Shown here piece after piece: positions 24,349-30,611 of a stretch of DNA of 30,611 nucleotides. The stretch comes from an uncultured Clostridium sp. GTDB lineage: Bacteria; Bacillota; Clostridia; Clostridiales; Clostridiaceae. Position numbers and translations under genes: made by a program. A model generated the notes under the pieces. That model was not told where the DNA came from and searched no databases. It saw only the letters and a program-made list of their open reading frames with translations. The first letter of the stretch is position 1; the number at the start of each line of letters is the position of its first letter. Where the stretch lies: the NCBI RefSeq assembly GCF_910588715.1, contig NZ_CAJURG010000015.1, positions 1 to 30,611 of the forward strand, given 5' to 3'.

Positions 24349-27105
24349 ATGCTTCAAATTCAAAAAATATATAAAAAATATGTTACAGGCGACTTAGAAC
24401 AAACAGCATTAGATGGAGTTTCTTTAAATCTTAGAGATAACGAATTCGTTGCAATATTAGGCCCAAGTGGCTCTGGAAAAACAACTTTATTAAACGTTAT
24501 TGGAGGACTTGATCGCTACGATAGTGGTGATTTAATTATTAATGGAATTTCTACTAAAAAGTACAAAGATAGAGACTGGGATTCTTATAGAAATCATACT
24601 ATAGGCTTTGTATTTCAAAGTTATAATCTAATCCCCCATCAAACGGTTCTTTCAAATGTTGAATTAGCCTTAACCATTTCTGGCATATCAAAATCAGAAA
24701 GAAAAAGACGTGCAAAAGAAGCCTTAGAAAAAGTAGGTCTTGGAAAACAACTTCATAAAAAACCTAATCAAATGTCTGGTGGTCAAATGCAGCGTGTTGC
24801 TATTGCAAGGGCCTTAGTAAATGATCCTGAAATATTACTTGCAGATGAACCAACTGGTGCACTTGATAGTGAAACTAGCATTCAAGTTATGGACTTATTA
24901 AAAGAAGTAGCTAAAGATAGATTAGTTGTTATGGTAACTCATAACCCTGAATTAGCAGAAGAATATGCTAATCGTATTGTTAAAGTAAAAGATGGTCATA
25001 TTATAGATGACTCTAACCCCTATGAAGTTGATACAAAAAACATGGCTCCTCCTAAGCATGAAAATATGGGTAAAGCATCTATGTCATTATCAACTGCATT
25101 ATCCCTTAGTTTTAATAATTTAAAAACAAAGAAAGGTAGAACACTTTTAACATCCTTTGCTGGTTCTATAGGCATAATTGGAATTGCATTAATTTTATCT
25201 CTTAGTAATGGAGTTAATAGTTATATTGACAATATTCAAAAAGAAACCATGACATCATACCCAATATCAATTCAAGCTGAAACAATTGATCTTAGTAATA
25301 TAATGTCTTCTAGTGGTTCTATGGCAGGAGAAATTCATGATAATAACCATGACTTAAATGCAATTTACTCAAATGGATCTAGTTTTAAAATAGCATCTAC
25401 AATGACAAGTAGTTTTACTGAAAATAACTTAACTTCATTTAAAAAATATTTAGATAATCCTGATAGTGAGATTAATAAATATGTTGGTGAAAATGGTATT
25501 ATATATTCTTATAATACCAAGTTCGGTATTTATACAACTGATCCAAATGGTACTTTTGTAAATACAGATGGAAGTACACTTATAGATAAAAATAGCTCTA
25601 TGTCTTCAATGATAGAAATGCGTAAAAACTCTCCAATGGCTAATGTTTCACCAATGGCTTCAAATTTAAATAACTTTAGTGAATTGCTTCCTAGTAAAGA
25701 TGGCGAATCAGTAAGTGAAACACTTAAAGAAAATTATGATTTATTATATGGTGCTTGACCTAATTCTTATAATGAAATTATACTAGTATTAGATTCAAAT
25801 AATGAAGTTTCTAGTAATAGACTTTATCAATTAGGTATATTACCTAGTTCTGAATATAAAGAATTAATGAAGAAAATAGAAAATGGTGAAGAAATCGCAA
25901 TTGAAAATAAAAGCTTTAGTTATGAAGATATATGTAATAAAGATTTTTATATGATTCCTGAATGTGATACCTTTATTAAAAACAGTGATGGCACATTTAA
26001 ATCTATAAAAGAAGATACACTAGAAATGGAAAAATTAATGAATAAGGCTATAAAACTAAAAATAACAGGTGTTATTCGTCCAAAAGATGATGATAAAAAT
26101 TTATTAATTTCTACTCCACTAGGCTATACAAGAGCTCTTACTAATTACATTATACAATATACAAATGATAGTGAAATTGTTAAAGCTCAAAAAGAAAATC
26201 CAACTATTAATATACTAAATGGAATGGAATTTTCACCATCTAATGATAATGAAAAAATAGAAGATACAAAAAAATACTTAAAAAATCTTGGTGTTTCTGA
26301 TAAAGCAAACTTGTTTAAAACTATGATGTACTCTATGCAGCAAAGCGGCCTTCAAAATTCACCAAACCAAGGTTTAACACAAGATTTATCAACTATGAGC
26401 GAACTACAACTTGCTACAATGCTTGATAGTTATTTAGCATCACCAAACAATGATACTTTGCTTAAAATTTATGATGCATATATATCTACAGGAACTTATG
26501 ATGATAACATGGCTACCTTTGGTGTAATAAGCTTAGATGCTCCTTCTTCAATTAATATTTATACAGATAGCTTTGAAAATAAAGAAGCTATTTCTGATTG
26601 CATTAAAGATTATAATTTAACTGCAAGTGAAGAAGATAAAATTAGTTACACAGATTATATTGGAATATTATTATCTTCTGTTACTACAATAATTGATGTT
26701 ATATCCTATGTATTAATTGCCTTTGTAGCTGTTTCACTTATTGTTTCTTCTATTATGATTGGAATTATTACATTCATTTCTGTAATGGAAAGAACTAAAG
26801 AAATTGGTATTTTACGTGCTATTGGTGCATCAAAACACAATATTTCTCAAGTATTTAATGCAGAAACATTTATTATTGGATTTTGTTCTGGAATTTTAGG
26901 AATTGGAATTTCATTATTATTATTAATTCCTATTAATTCTGTTATTCATTCATTATTAGGCGTAAATAATGTTAATGCTTCCTTACCTATACCTAGTGCA
27001 ATAATATTAATTATACTTAGTATGCTTCTTACTATTATTGGTGGATTAATACCATCAAGGAAAGCAGCAAAAAAAGACCCTGTTACTGCACTTAGAACAG
27101 ATTAG
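24349..27105 (+). pseudogene. ABC transporter, fused ATPase and FtsX permease, interrupted by in-frame TGA
   Basis: The first part (24349-25758) encodes a complete ATPase with Walker A GPSGSGKTT, signature MSGGQMQRVAIARA, Walker B LLADEPTGALD and H-loop THN, then a helix (about residues 255-290) and the start of a large extracytoplasmic domain. A TGA at 25756-25758 stops it, but the same frame continues without interruption to 27105, through the rest of the extracytoplasmic domain and a full FtsX core with ERTKEIGILRAIGAS. The local context LLYGA-stop-PN matches a conserved LYGxWP element of these transporters as I recall them, so TGG to TGA is the simplest cause. Total length is 918 codons. 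An ATG at 25867 has no ribosome binding site. AGGAGG lies 12 bases before the main ATG. Confidence 0.88.
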
Positions 27106-27120
27106 TAAATTTAATATAAT

Positions 27121-27171
27121 AAAAAAGAGTTGTATCATATTAAAAACTTAAATATGATACAACTCTTTTTT
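27121..27171. terminator. Terminator after the ABC gene, 21-bp perfect stem
   Basis: The left arm 27121-27141 (starting AAAAAAGAGTTGTATCATAT) and the right arm 27151-27171 are perfectly complementary around a 9-base loop, with a T-tract. It is the most regular member of the TGTATCATATT hairpin group. Confidence 0.9.
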
Positions 27172-27392
27172 ATTTTTAATGTAATTAATACACCCCATAC
27201 TTTATAACATAAATGTATTATTATCTATATGTATATAATTTTCATCTAATTGAATCCTTAATACTTAGATAATTTTTTATAATTATAGACCCCCTAGATG
27301 TATAAATTCCCTAATATAATGGTCTTAGGGAATATAAAATACATTTCAATATTAAATTTAATGATATAAAAATATCTTTAATTAAATTTTTA
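27172..27392. other. Intergenic region between convergent genes
   Basis: It holds an 8-bp stem ATTCCCTA/TAGGGAAT (27306-27313 and 27326-27333) and an A+T-only inverted repeat just past the antitoxin stop (about 27354-27391). Either might end the antitoxin transcript weakly. No ORF is supported. Confidence 0.35.
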
Positions 27393-28418
27393 TCAAAACC
27401 CTACTAATTCTTTTGAATATTTATATGACATCACTTCATCTATTTCTGTTTCTTTATAAGCCTTTTCACAATATACATATTCAATTATTTCTTTAGTTTC
27501 AAGTTCCTTAAAAAAGCTTACAACTTTTTGTAACACTCCTAATTCTTCTAATGAAAATTCATTAATAGAAATTTCTCTTATAGGAGATATTATATGTCTT
27601 ATATAATCATAGTTCATTTCTTCTTTAACCTTTATAGATGGTAACTCTAAAAGCTTATTATGCGCTATAGGAACCGCTCCCATTTGTAGATGTTTATATA
27701 CTAATCCTGTCATGGATTTATTGTATAATTTATGAAACACAAAATCTACATACCATAATAAATTCATTAATTTAACTTTATATAATTGTGGTACATAATT
27801 AGAGAAATATCCTATAACTGAATTTACTTTACTTATATCTAAAGTTTTAAATCCATTTAATTCGCATTCTTTATCAAAATCAATATATAAGTTTCTTATT
27901 TCTTCTATTATCAAATGAGTATTTCCCTTATTTCTTATAATATCCTTAATGGATTCTTTTATTTGTTCATATCTATTTTCTAAAAACTTATCTTTATTTT
28001 TCTCCAACATATCTAAACAATATGTTGGATTTTCTAATGTCATTCTCATTATACTATCATAAGTTAAGTCTTGGATGGTTTTTGTTTCATATCTTTGAAT
28101 AGTTACATCTCCCCATCCTAATAAATTAGAAAATTCCTTTTGATTTAACTTATAAACTTCTCTTATATTTTTAATTTCTCTAGAAGTAAGCAAACCTTCA
28201 TTTTCCCTATAAGCATCTCTTGCTCTTAATAAATTTTTGTCCATTATCTTGCTTGGGCAAAACTCATCATCTTCTTCATTACAATAATATACTATCTTAT
28301 CGTATTCTACCTTTTTACCTTTGATAAGTGCTATACTTTTCTCTACTTTAACATCTATTTCATGCTCAGTATCGCATAATGGACAATCATAAACTATTCT
28401 TTTTCTATCTAATTCCAT
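27393..28418 (-). CDS. MqsA-like antitoxin fused to a SocA/Panacea-like domain
   Basis: A 341-residue protein with three parts. Residues 1-60 form a zinc-ribbon-like module with Cys12, Cys15, Cys46 and Cys54. Residues 75-130 form an Xre-type helix-turn-helix in the MqsA style, LLTSREIKNIREVYKLNQKEFSNLLGWG then TIQRYE. Residues about 195-330 resemble the SocA/DUF4065 (Panacea) antitoxin domain, with KLMNLLWYVDFVFHKLYNKSMTGLVYKHLQMGAVP. The first gene of the operon, 32 bases upstream, is a likely toxin, giving the toxin-first order known for mqsRA. It should neutralise the toxin and repress the promoter by binding the ATCAAT repeats. AGGTGATT before the ATG supports the start. Confidence 0.82.
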   Translation of the reverse strand: MELDRKRIVYDCPLCDTEHEIDVKVEKSIALIKGKKVEYDKIVYYCNEEDDEFCPSKIMDKNLLRARDAYRENEGLLTSREIKNIREVYKLNQKEFSNLLGWGDVTIQRYETKTIQDLTYDSIMRMTLENPTYCLDMLEKNKDKFLENRYEQIKESIKDIIRNKGNTHLIIEEIRNLYIDFDKECELNGFKTLDISKVNSVIGYFSNYVPQLYKVKLMNLLWYVDFVFHKLYNKSMTGLVYKHLQMGAVPIAHNKLLELPSIKVKEEMNYDYIRHIISPIREISINEFSLEELGVLQKVVSFFKELETKEIIEYVYCEKAYKETEIDEVMSYKYSKELVGF

Positions 28419-28450
28419 ACAATCACCTTTTCCTTTTTTTTATCCAGTAA

Positions 28451-28855
28451 TTATTTAAAAGGTCCATTTTTAAGTGGATATCTTGCATAATGAAAAGATA
28501 CACAAAACACTTTGTTTTTTGCTCTATTTTTTATCTTAACTTTAATATATACTTCTTTTAAATTTATCTCTTTTCCAAACACCCAAAAGTGTGGTCTGTC
28601 TTCATTTTTATTATCCTTTATTGTTTCTATATATTGATGTTCAGTTAAATTTTTTAATTGAGCTTTAACATCATGTGTATCATATTCTAAATCAATTAAT
28701 GTATTTTCTGTTGTATATGGATCATGTGATTCTTCACCCTTTTTTTTAGGTAAAATATCTAAATCACAATGTGGTGAATTTAAAACTTCTTTTAATTCTT
28801 CTATAAACTCTCTTACTTGTTCTCTCGTAGCAATATAACTATTTTCATTTTTCAT
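28451..28855 (-). CDS. Putative toxin partner of the Panacea/MqsA-like antitoxin
   Basis: A small 134-residue protein without membrane segments. The C-terminal half, VYIKVKIKNRAKNKVFCVSFHYA, is a strand-rich segment reminiscent of MqsR/RelE-type mRNA interferases (compare VYLKITV...VLIVSF in MqsR); the N-terminal part is helical. I do not recognise the family with certainty, and the toxin call rests mainly on its position: first gene of a two-gene operon with an unmistakable antitoxin-type gene after it. GAGGGG lies upstream of the ATG with somewhat long spacing. The promoter is at 28882-28910. Confidence 0.6.
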   Translation of the reverse strand: MKNENSYIATREQVREFIEELKEVLNSPHCDLDILPKKKGEESHDPYTTENTLIDLEYDTHDVKAQLKNLTEHQYIETIKDNKNEDRPHFWVFGKEINLKEVYIKVKIKNRAKNKVFCVSFHYARYPLKNGPFK

Positions 28856-28881
28856 TATATACTATGTCCCCTCTCCATTAA

Positions 28882-28931
28882 AATATACTATCAATTAATC
28901 AATAAATCAATATTTTTTAATCAATTGATTG
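28882..28931 (-). promoter_or_regulatory. Toxin-antitoxin promoter with iterated ATCAAT operator
   Basis: Minus-strand -35 TTGATT (28905-28910), 17-bp spacer, -10 TATATT (28882-28887). ATCAAT is repeated at 28890, 28898, 28906 and 28920, and the last is part of the palindrome AATCAATTGATT (28919-28930). The repeats overlap the -35 and spacer, as expected of an autorepressed antitoxin operator. Confidence 0.6.
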
Positions 28932-29105
28932 TTTTATTTTCTCAGTGTTTACATTTTCTTAATATTCTTTATTTATAATAACATTATATCAGATATGTTA
29001 TTATTTGGAAAAATACATTTTTAGAAATTCTCTTATATCAGTTTCATTATCAACTAATTTAATTTATAAAATTGCACTACAATTAAATTTTTTATTCTTA
29101 AACTA

Positions 29106-29140
29106 AAAGGCTAAATATCCCTATTGAATATTTAGCCTTT
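29106..29140. terminator. Hairpin terminator, 13-bp perfect stem
   Basis: AAAGGCTAAATAT (29106-29118) pairs with ATATTTAGCCTTT (29128-29140). On the minus strand it ends transcripts coming from the HicB-like/hsdS-remnant side before they reach the toxin-antitoxin promoter. Confidence 0.8.
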
Positions 29141-29181
29141 ATAAATTATTTAAACTCTTAAATTAATCAATTAAAATTTCA

Positions 29182-29229
29182 ATATTAAACTATAGTTTAA
29201 TATCTCCCTATTGAACTATAGTTCAATAG
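29182..29229. repeat. Two adjacent perfect 22-bp palindromes
   Basis: Palindrome 1 (29182-29203, ATATTAAACTA and its complement) and palindrome 2 (29208-29229, CTATTGAACTA and its complement) share the core AACTATAGTT and are 4 bases apart. At 30430-30451 there is a single hybrid: left half of palindrome 1 joined to right half of palindrome 2. Confidence 0.85.
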
Positions 29230-29352
29230 TCATTTTTTAATTTCCTTTTTCAATTATTATTTAATTAACTCTCTCTTAAATGCTCTTTGCATTAATGAAT
29301 TAAAGTTATATTCTAATTCTTTTAAACTATTCTCCATTTCAAATTTTAATTT
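29214..29352. repeat. 139-bp direct repeat, copy 1 (hsdS 3' end)
   Basis: This stretch matches 30436-30574 with seven single-base differences by my reading and no gaps, at an offset of 1222 bases. It includes the last codons of hsdS and the noncoding tail as far as the palindrome core. Confidence 0.9.
29257..29352 (-). pseudogene. Remnant of hsdS 3' end
   Basis: The minus strand reads KLKFEMENSLKELEYNFNS followed by LMQRAFKRELIK and TAA at 29257. This is the conserved C-terminal tail of type I restriction specificity subunits (coiled coil then SLMQRAFKGEL). It has no start and joins directly to the truncated HicB-like gene in a different frame, so it is a decayed duplicate of the hsdS tail at 30479-30611. 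Confidence 0.85.
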
Positions 29353-29617
29353 CTCTATATAGAGGCATATAAATCTCAATTAAAATTAAAGCTTGTGTTT
29401 TATCATATTCAATGTTTTTAATAGGTGTTGGATTAGGTATTTCATCCTCGTCTATTTCCATTCCATACAAGTGTAATCCCATAGCTTCTTTTGCTCGTTG
29501 TATAGCTTCCTCAATTGTATCACCACAAGTTAAACATCCAGGTAAATCTGGAAATTCTACAGAAATTCCATCATCAAAAGTAAAGATACCAGGATAGACG
29601 TAAAAATCTTTTTTCAT
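29339..29617 (-). CDS. HicB-like antitoxin, truncated at a recombination junction
   Basis: A 92-residue protein with the HicB partial RNase-H-like fold: FYVYPGIFTFDDGISVEFPDLPGCLTCGD, then EEAIQRAKEAMGLHLYGMEIDEDEIPNP and LILIEIYMPLYRE. Family members usually go on for about 40 residues with a DNA-binding domain (KKTLTIPxWLN type); here the frame runs into the hsdS remnant at about 29352 and stops after four residues. It probably binds its toxin poorly as a repressor or is decaying. No hicA is next to it. The ATG at 29617 has AAAGGTG upstream; a GTG nine bases earlier is part of that site. Confidence 0.82.
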   Translation of the reverse strand: MKKDFYVYPGIFTFDDGISVEFPDLPGCLTCGDTIEEAIQRAKEAMGLHLYGMEIDEDEIPNPTPIKNIEYDKTQALILIEIYMPLYREIKI

Positions 29618-29636
29618 AATAATCACCTTTATAAAA

Positions 29637-29876
29637 TTATATTAATGATAAACTATCATCATATAAAACTTCTGGATCAATGTCAGCTCCATTTGACCAT
29701 TCTATTGAGTCAAAACTTACTTTAACAGTTCTAAATAAGTTTTCATTTTTTAATTCTTGAAATATACCTTTTTCTAAATAAGGTTTCATATCAAAAATTT
29801 TTTGTTCATTATTTTCAAAAGTTAATAATAGTTTATATTCTTCTAAAGCCTTTACACTTTTAACTGCTAAATACAT
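29637..29876 (-). CDS. DUF2442-like small protein
   Basis: A 79-residue protein: an N-terminal strand-rich part (LAVKSVKALEEYKLLLTFENNEQKIFDMKPYL read in pieces) followed by GIFQELKNENLFRTVKVSFDSIEW and a terminal DIDPEVLYDDS. This is the layout of DUF2442, a family often encoded beside small toxin-like proteins and suspected to act as antitoxin. It lies 12 bases after the DUF3990 gene and 19 before the HicB-like gene on the same strand, so the three form one transcript. AGGAAGTGA precedes the ATG. Its role here, perhaps to neutralise the DUF3990 protein, is inference. Confidence 0.75.
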   Translation of the reverse strand: MYLAVKSVKALEEYKLLLTFENNEQKIFDMKPYLEKGIFQELKNENLFRTVKVSFDSIEWSNGADIDPEVLYDDSLSLI

Positions 29877-29888
29877 TATTTCACTTCC

Positions 29889-30359
29889 TTATTTTAATGG
29901 TTCTATTGTATAGCTCTTAACAAATTCAATGGAATCTAAAGCCCTAATTGTGTGAAAACTAATTTGATGAGTTGGATATTTAAATTTCATTAAATCAAAA
30001 AATTTCTCTTTATTCATATGCCCTAATCTATAAGCTTCAATATAATCATAGATTGTATCATCAGCCATAGGACCAATAACAACATCAAATGTATGGGTAT
30101 TACCACTGCGGCAATTTACTACAAATTCTAACCATTCATCATTATATTCTTTAAATTCTTTTATATTTAAAGTATCTAATTTTTTTACTTCATAAACATT
30201 TACTATAGGAGTATTAAATTTATTAGCCCATTTTTCAGCTTGTTCCTTAATCATAGTGCAGTAAAATCCCCATGAAAAATCTTTTGTAAATCTATGCTTA
30301 CGAATTTCTGGGTATTCTATCTTCATGTAACTACCATGATATAATATTTCTTTTTCCAT
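29889..30359 (-). CDS. DUF3990 protein, putative ADP-ribosyltransferase-like toxin
   Basis: A 156-residue soluble protein. The opening LYHGSYMKIEYPEI, then KDFSWGFYCTMIKEQAEKWANK, is the DUF3990 signature; the HG and FYCT strands correspond to the His and Tyr parts of the nicotinamide-binding pocket in ADP-ribosyltransferase-like folds. NCRSGNTHTFDVVIGPMADD forms the middle strand region. Such proteins are often found with small antitoxin partners; here the next gene is DUF2442. A toxin activity is inferred from context and fold resemblance. GAGG lies upstream of the ATG. It is the first gene of the cassette flanked by the hsdS repeats. Confidence 0.75.
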   Translation of the reverse strand: MEKEILYHGSYMKIEYPEIRKHRFTKDFSWGFYCTMIKEQAEKWANKFNTPIVNVYEVKKLDTLNIKEFKEYNDEWLEFVVNCRSGNTHTFDVVIGPMADDTIYDYIEAYRLGHMNKEKFFDLMKFKYPTHQISFHTIRALDSIEFVKSYTIEPLK

Positions 30360-30380
30360 TATCCTAAAACCTCACTTAAT

Positions 30381-30405
30381 TTATGTTAAATTTATTATAA
30401 CATAA
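30381..30405 (-). promoter_or_regulatory. Candidate promoter/operator of the DUF3990 operon
   Basis: TTATGTTA (30381-30388) and TAACATAA (30398-30405) form a perfect 8-bp inverted repeat. On the minus strand a TATAAT (30394-30399) lies inside it, so a protein bound to the repeat would block the -10. No clear -35 is seen. Confidence 0.45.
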
Positions 30406-30435
30406 TCTTAAATAATCATTTTGATTATAATATTA

Positions 30436-30574
30436 AACTATAGTTCAATAGTCATTTTTTAATTTTCTTTTTCAATTACTATTTAATTAACTCTCCCTTA
30501 AATGCCCTTTGCATTAAAGAATTAAAGTTATCTTCTAACTCTTTTAAACTATTCTCCATTTCAAATTTTAATTT
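30436..30574. repeat. 139-bp direct repeat, copy 2 (hsdS 3' end)
   Basis: The partner of 29214-29352, same orientation. It covers the end of the partial hsdS gene and its downstream tail to the palindrome core. Confidence 0.9.
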
Positions 30575-30611
30575 ATCTACTTGTTCAATAAATTTAATAT
30601 ATTCATTTTGT
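30479..30611 (-). CDS. hsdS: Type I restriction-modification specificity subunit HsdS, C-terminal end, cut by window edge
   Basis: The last 43 codons are present, reading QNEYIKFIEQVDKLKFEMEN and then SLKELEDNFNSLMQRAFKGELIK before TAG at 30479. The amphipathic helix ending in SLMQRAFKGEL is the conserved C-terminal tail of HsdS. HsdS chooses the DNA target for the HsdM methylase and HsdR nuclease, which should lie to the right of the window. Only the tail can be judged, so integrity of the gene is unknown. Confidence 0.82.
   Translation of the reverse strand, partial: QNEYIKFIEQVDKLKFEMENSLKELEDNFNSLMQRAFKGELIK

Larger units (their letters stand above)
28932..29256. other. Intergenic region with hairpins and a possible gene remnant
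   Basis: It contains a 10-bp inverted repeat ATAATAACAT/ATGTTATTAT (28975-29004), a terminator at 29106-29140 and two 22-bp palindromes (29182-29203, 29208-29229). On the minus strand from about 29063 to 29001 a short frame reads KLVDNETDIREFLKMYFSK then stop, which might be the tail of a lost gene. I see nothing else. Confidence 0.4.

Noticed and set aside
25756..25758. Selenocysteine or recoded TGA in the ABC transporter
   Set aside because: The family residue at this place is Trp as I recall it, TGG is used for Trp elsewhere in the window, and no selenocysteine insertion hairpin is evident just downstream.
28890..28931. CRISPR-like short repeats near the toxin-antitoxin promoter
   Set aside because: The units are only 6-8 bases with no spacers of constant length; they fit an operator better.
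29412..29597. Plus-strand frame opposite the HicB-like gene
   Set aside because: It is the antisense of a recognisable HicB coding sequence and lacks its own signals.

Overview
The window is about three-quarters A+T, has strong GGAGG-type ribosome binding sites in front of nearly every gene, uses GTG and TTG starts in several places and carries many intrinsic terminators. With a selenium/molybdenum-type purine dehydrogenase, FtsX-type ABC exporters and spore-type promoter matches, it reads as a chromosomal segment of a Clostridium sensu stricto or close relative. The species cannot be fixed from the sequence alone.

Left part (1-7003): the 5' portion of a tRNA-Glu gene with its promoter, then a purine-catabolism block on the minus strand. 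XdhC-type maturation factor comes first, then an NCS2 xanthine/urate permease, the FAD, 2Fe-2S and molybdopterin subunits of a xanthine dehydrogenase, and a MocA-type molybdenum cofactor cytidylyltransferase. A GTGAACAT motif recurs upstream of both the permease and xdhC.

Middle (7211-15887): a probable surface-glycan cluster. It begins with a Cys-free, Ser/Thr/Asn-rich beta-type protein without a signal peptide. Then come two paralogous pairs of soluble GT2 glycosyltransferases, a GNAT sugar N-acetyltransferase, a left-handed beta-helix acyltransferase, one intact DegT-type sugar aminotransferase and a second one broken by a frameshift. Matches to sigma-E- and sigma-K-like promoters, plus the lack of secretion signals, suggest a spore-surface (exosporium/coat) glycosylation system, comparable in logic to Bacillus sps genes. 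One glycosyltransferase pair carries a conserved Cys4 motif that ordinary GT2 enzymes lack.

Next (16036-27105): an ornithine decarboxylase of the large SpeC/SpeF type, a membrane Cache-GGDEF diguanylate cyclase, an ABC ATPase plus FtsX permease pair, a divergent TetR regulator, and a one-piece ATPase-FtsX ABC transporter gene interrupted by an in-frame TGA where the family normally has Trp.

Right end (27393-30611): a small defence/toxin-antitoxin island. It holds a toxin-first pair whose antitoxin looks like MqsA (Cys4 zinc domain plus HTH) fused to a SocA/Panacea-like domain, a HicB-like antitoxin truncated at a recombination junction, a DUF2442 protein, a DUF3990 ART-like putative toxin, and the 3' end of a type I restriction specificity gene hsdS. 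A 139-bp direct repeat derived from the hsdS 3' end flanks the HicB/DUF2442/DUF3990 cassette, and its two copies differ at a pair of perfect 22-bp palindromes in a way that looks like recombination. This island and the glycan cluster are the most unusual parts of the window.
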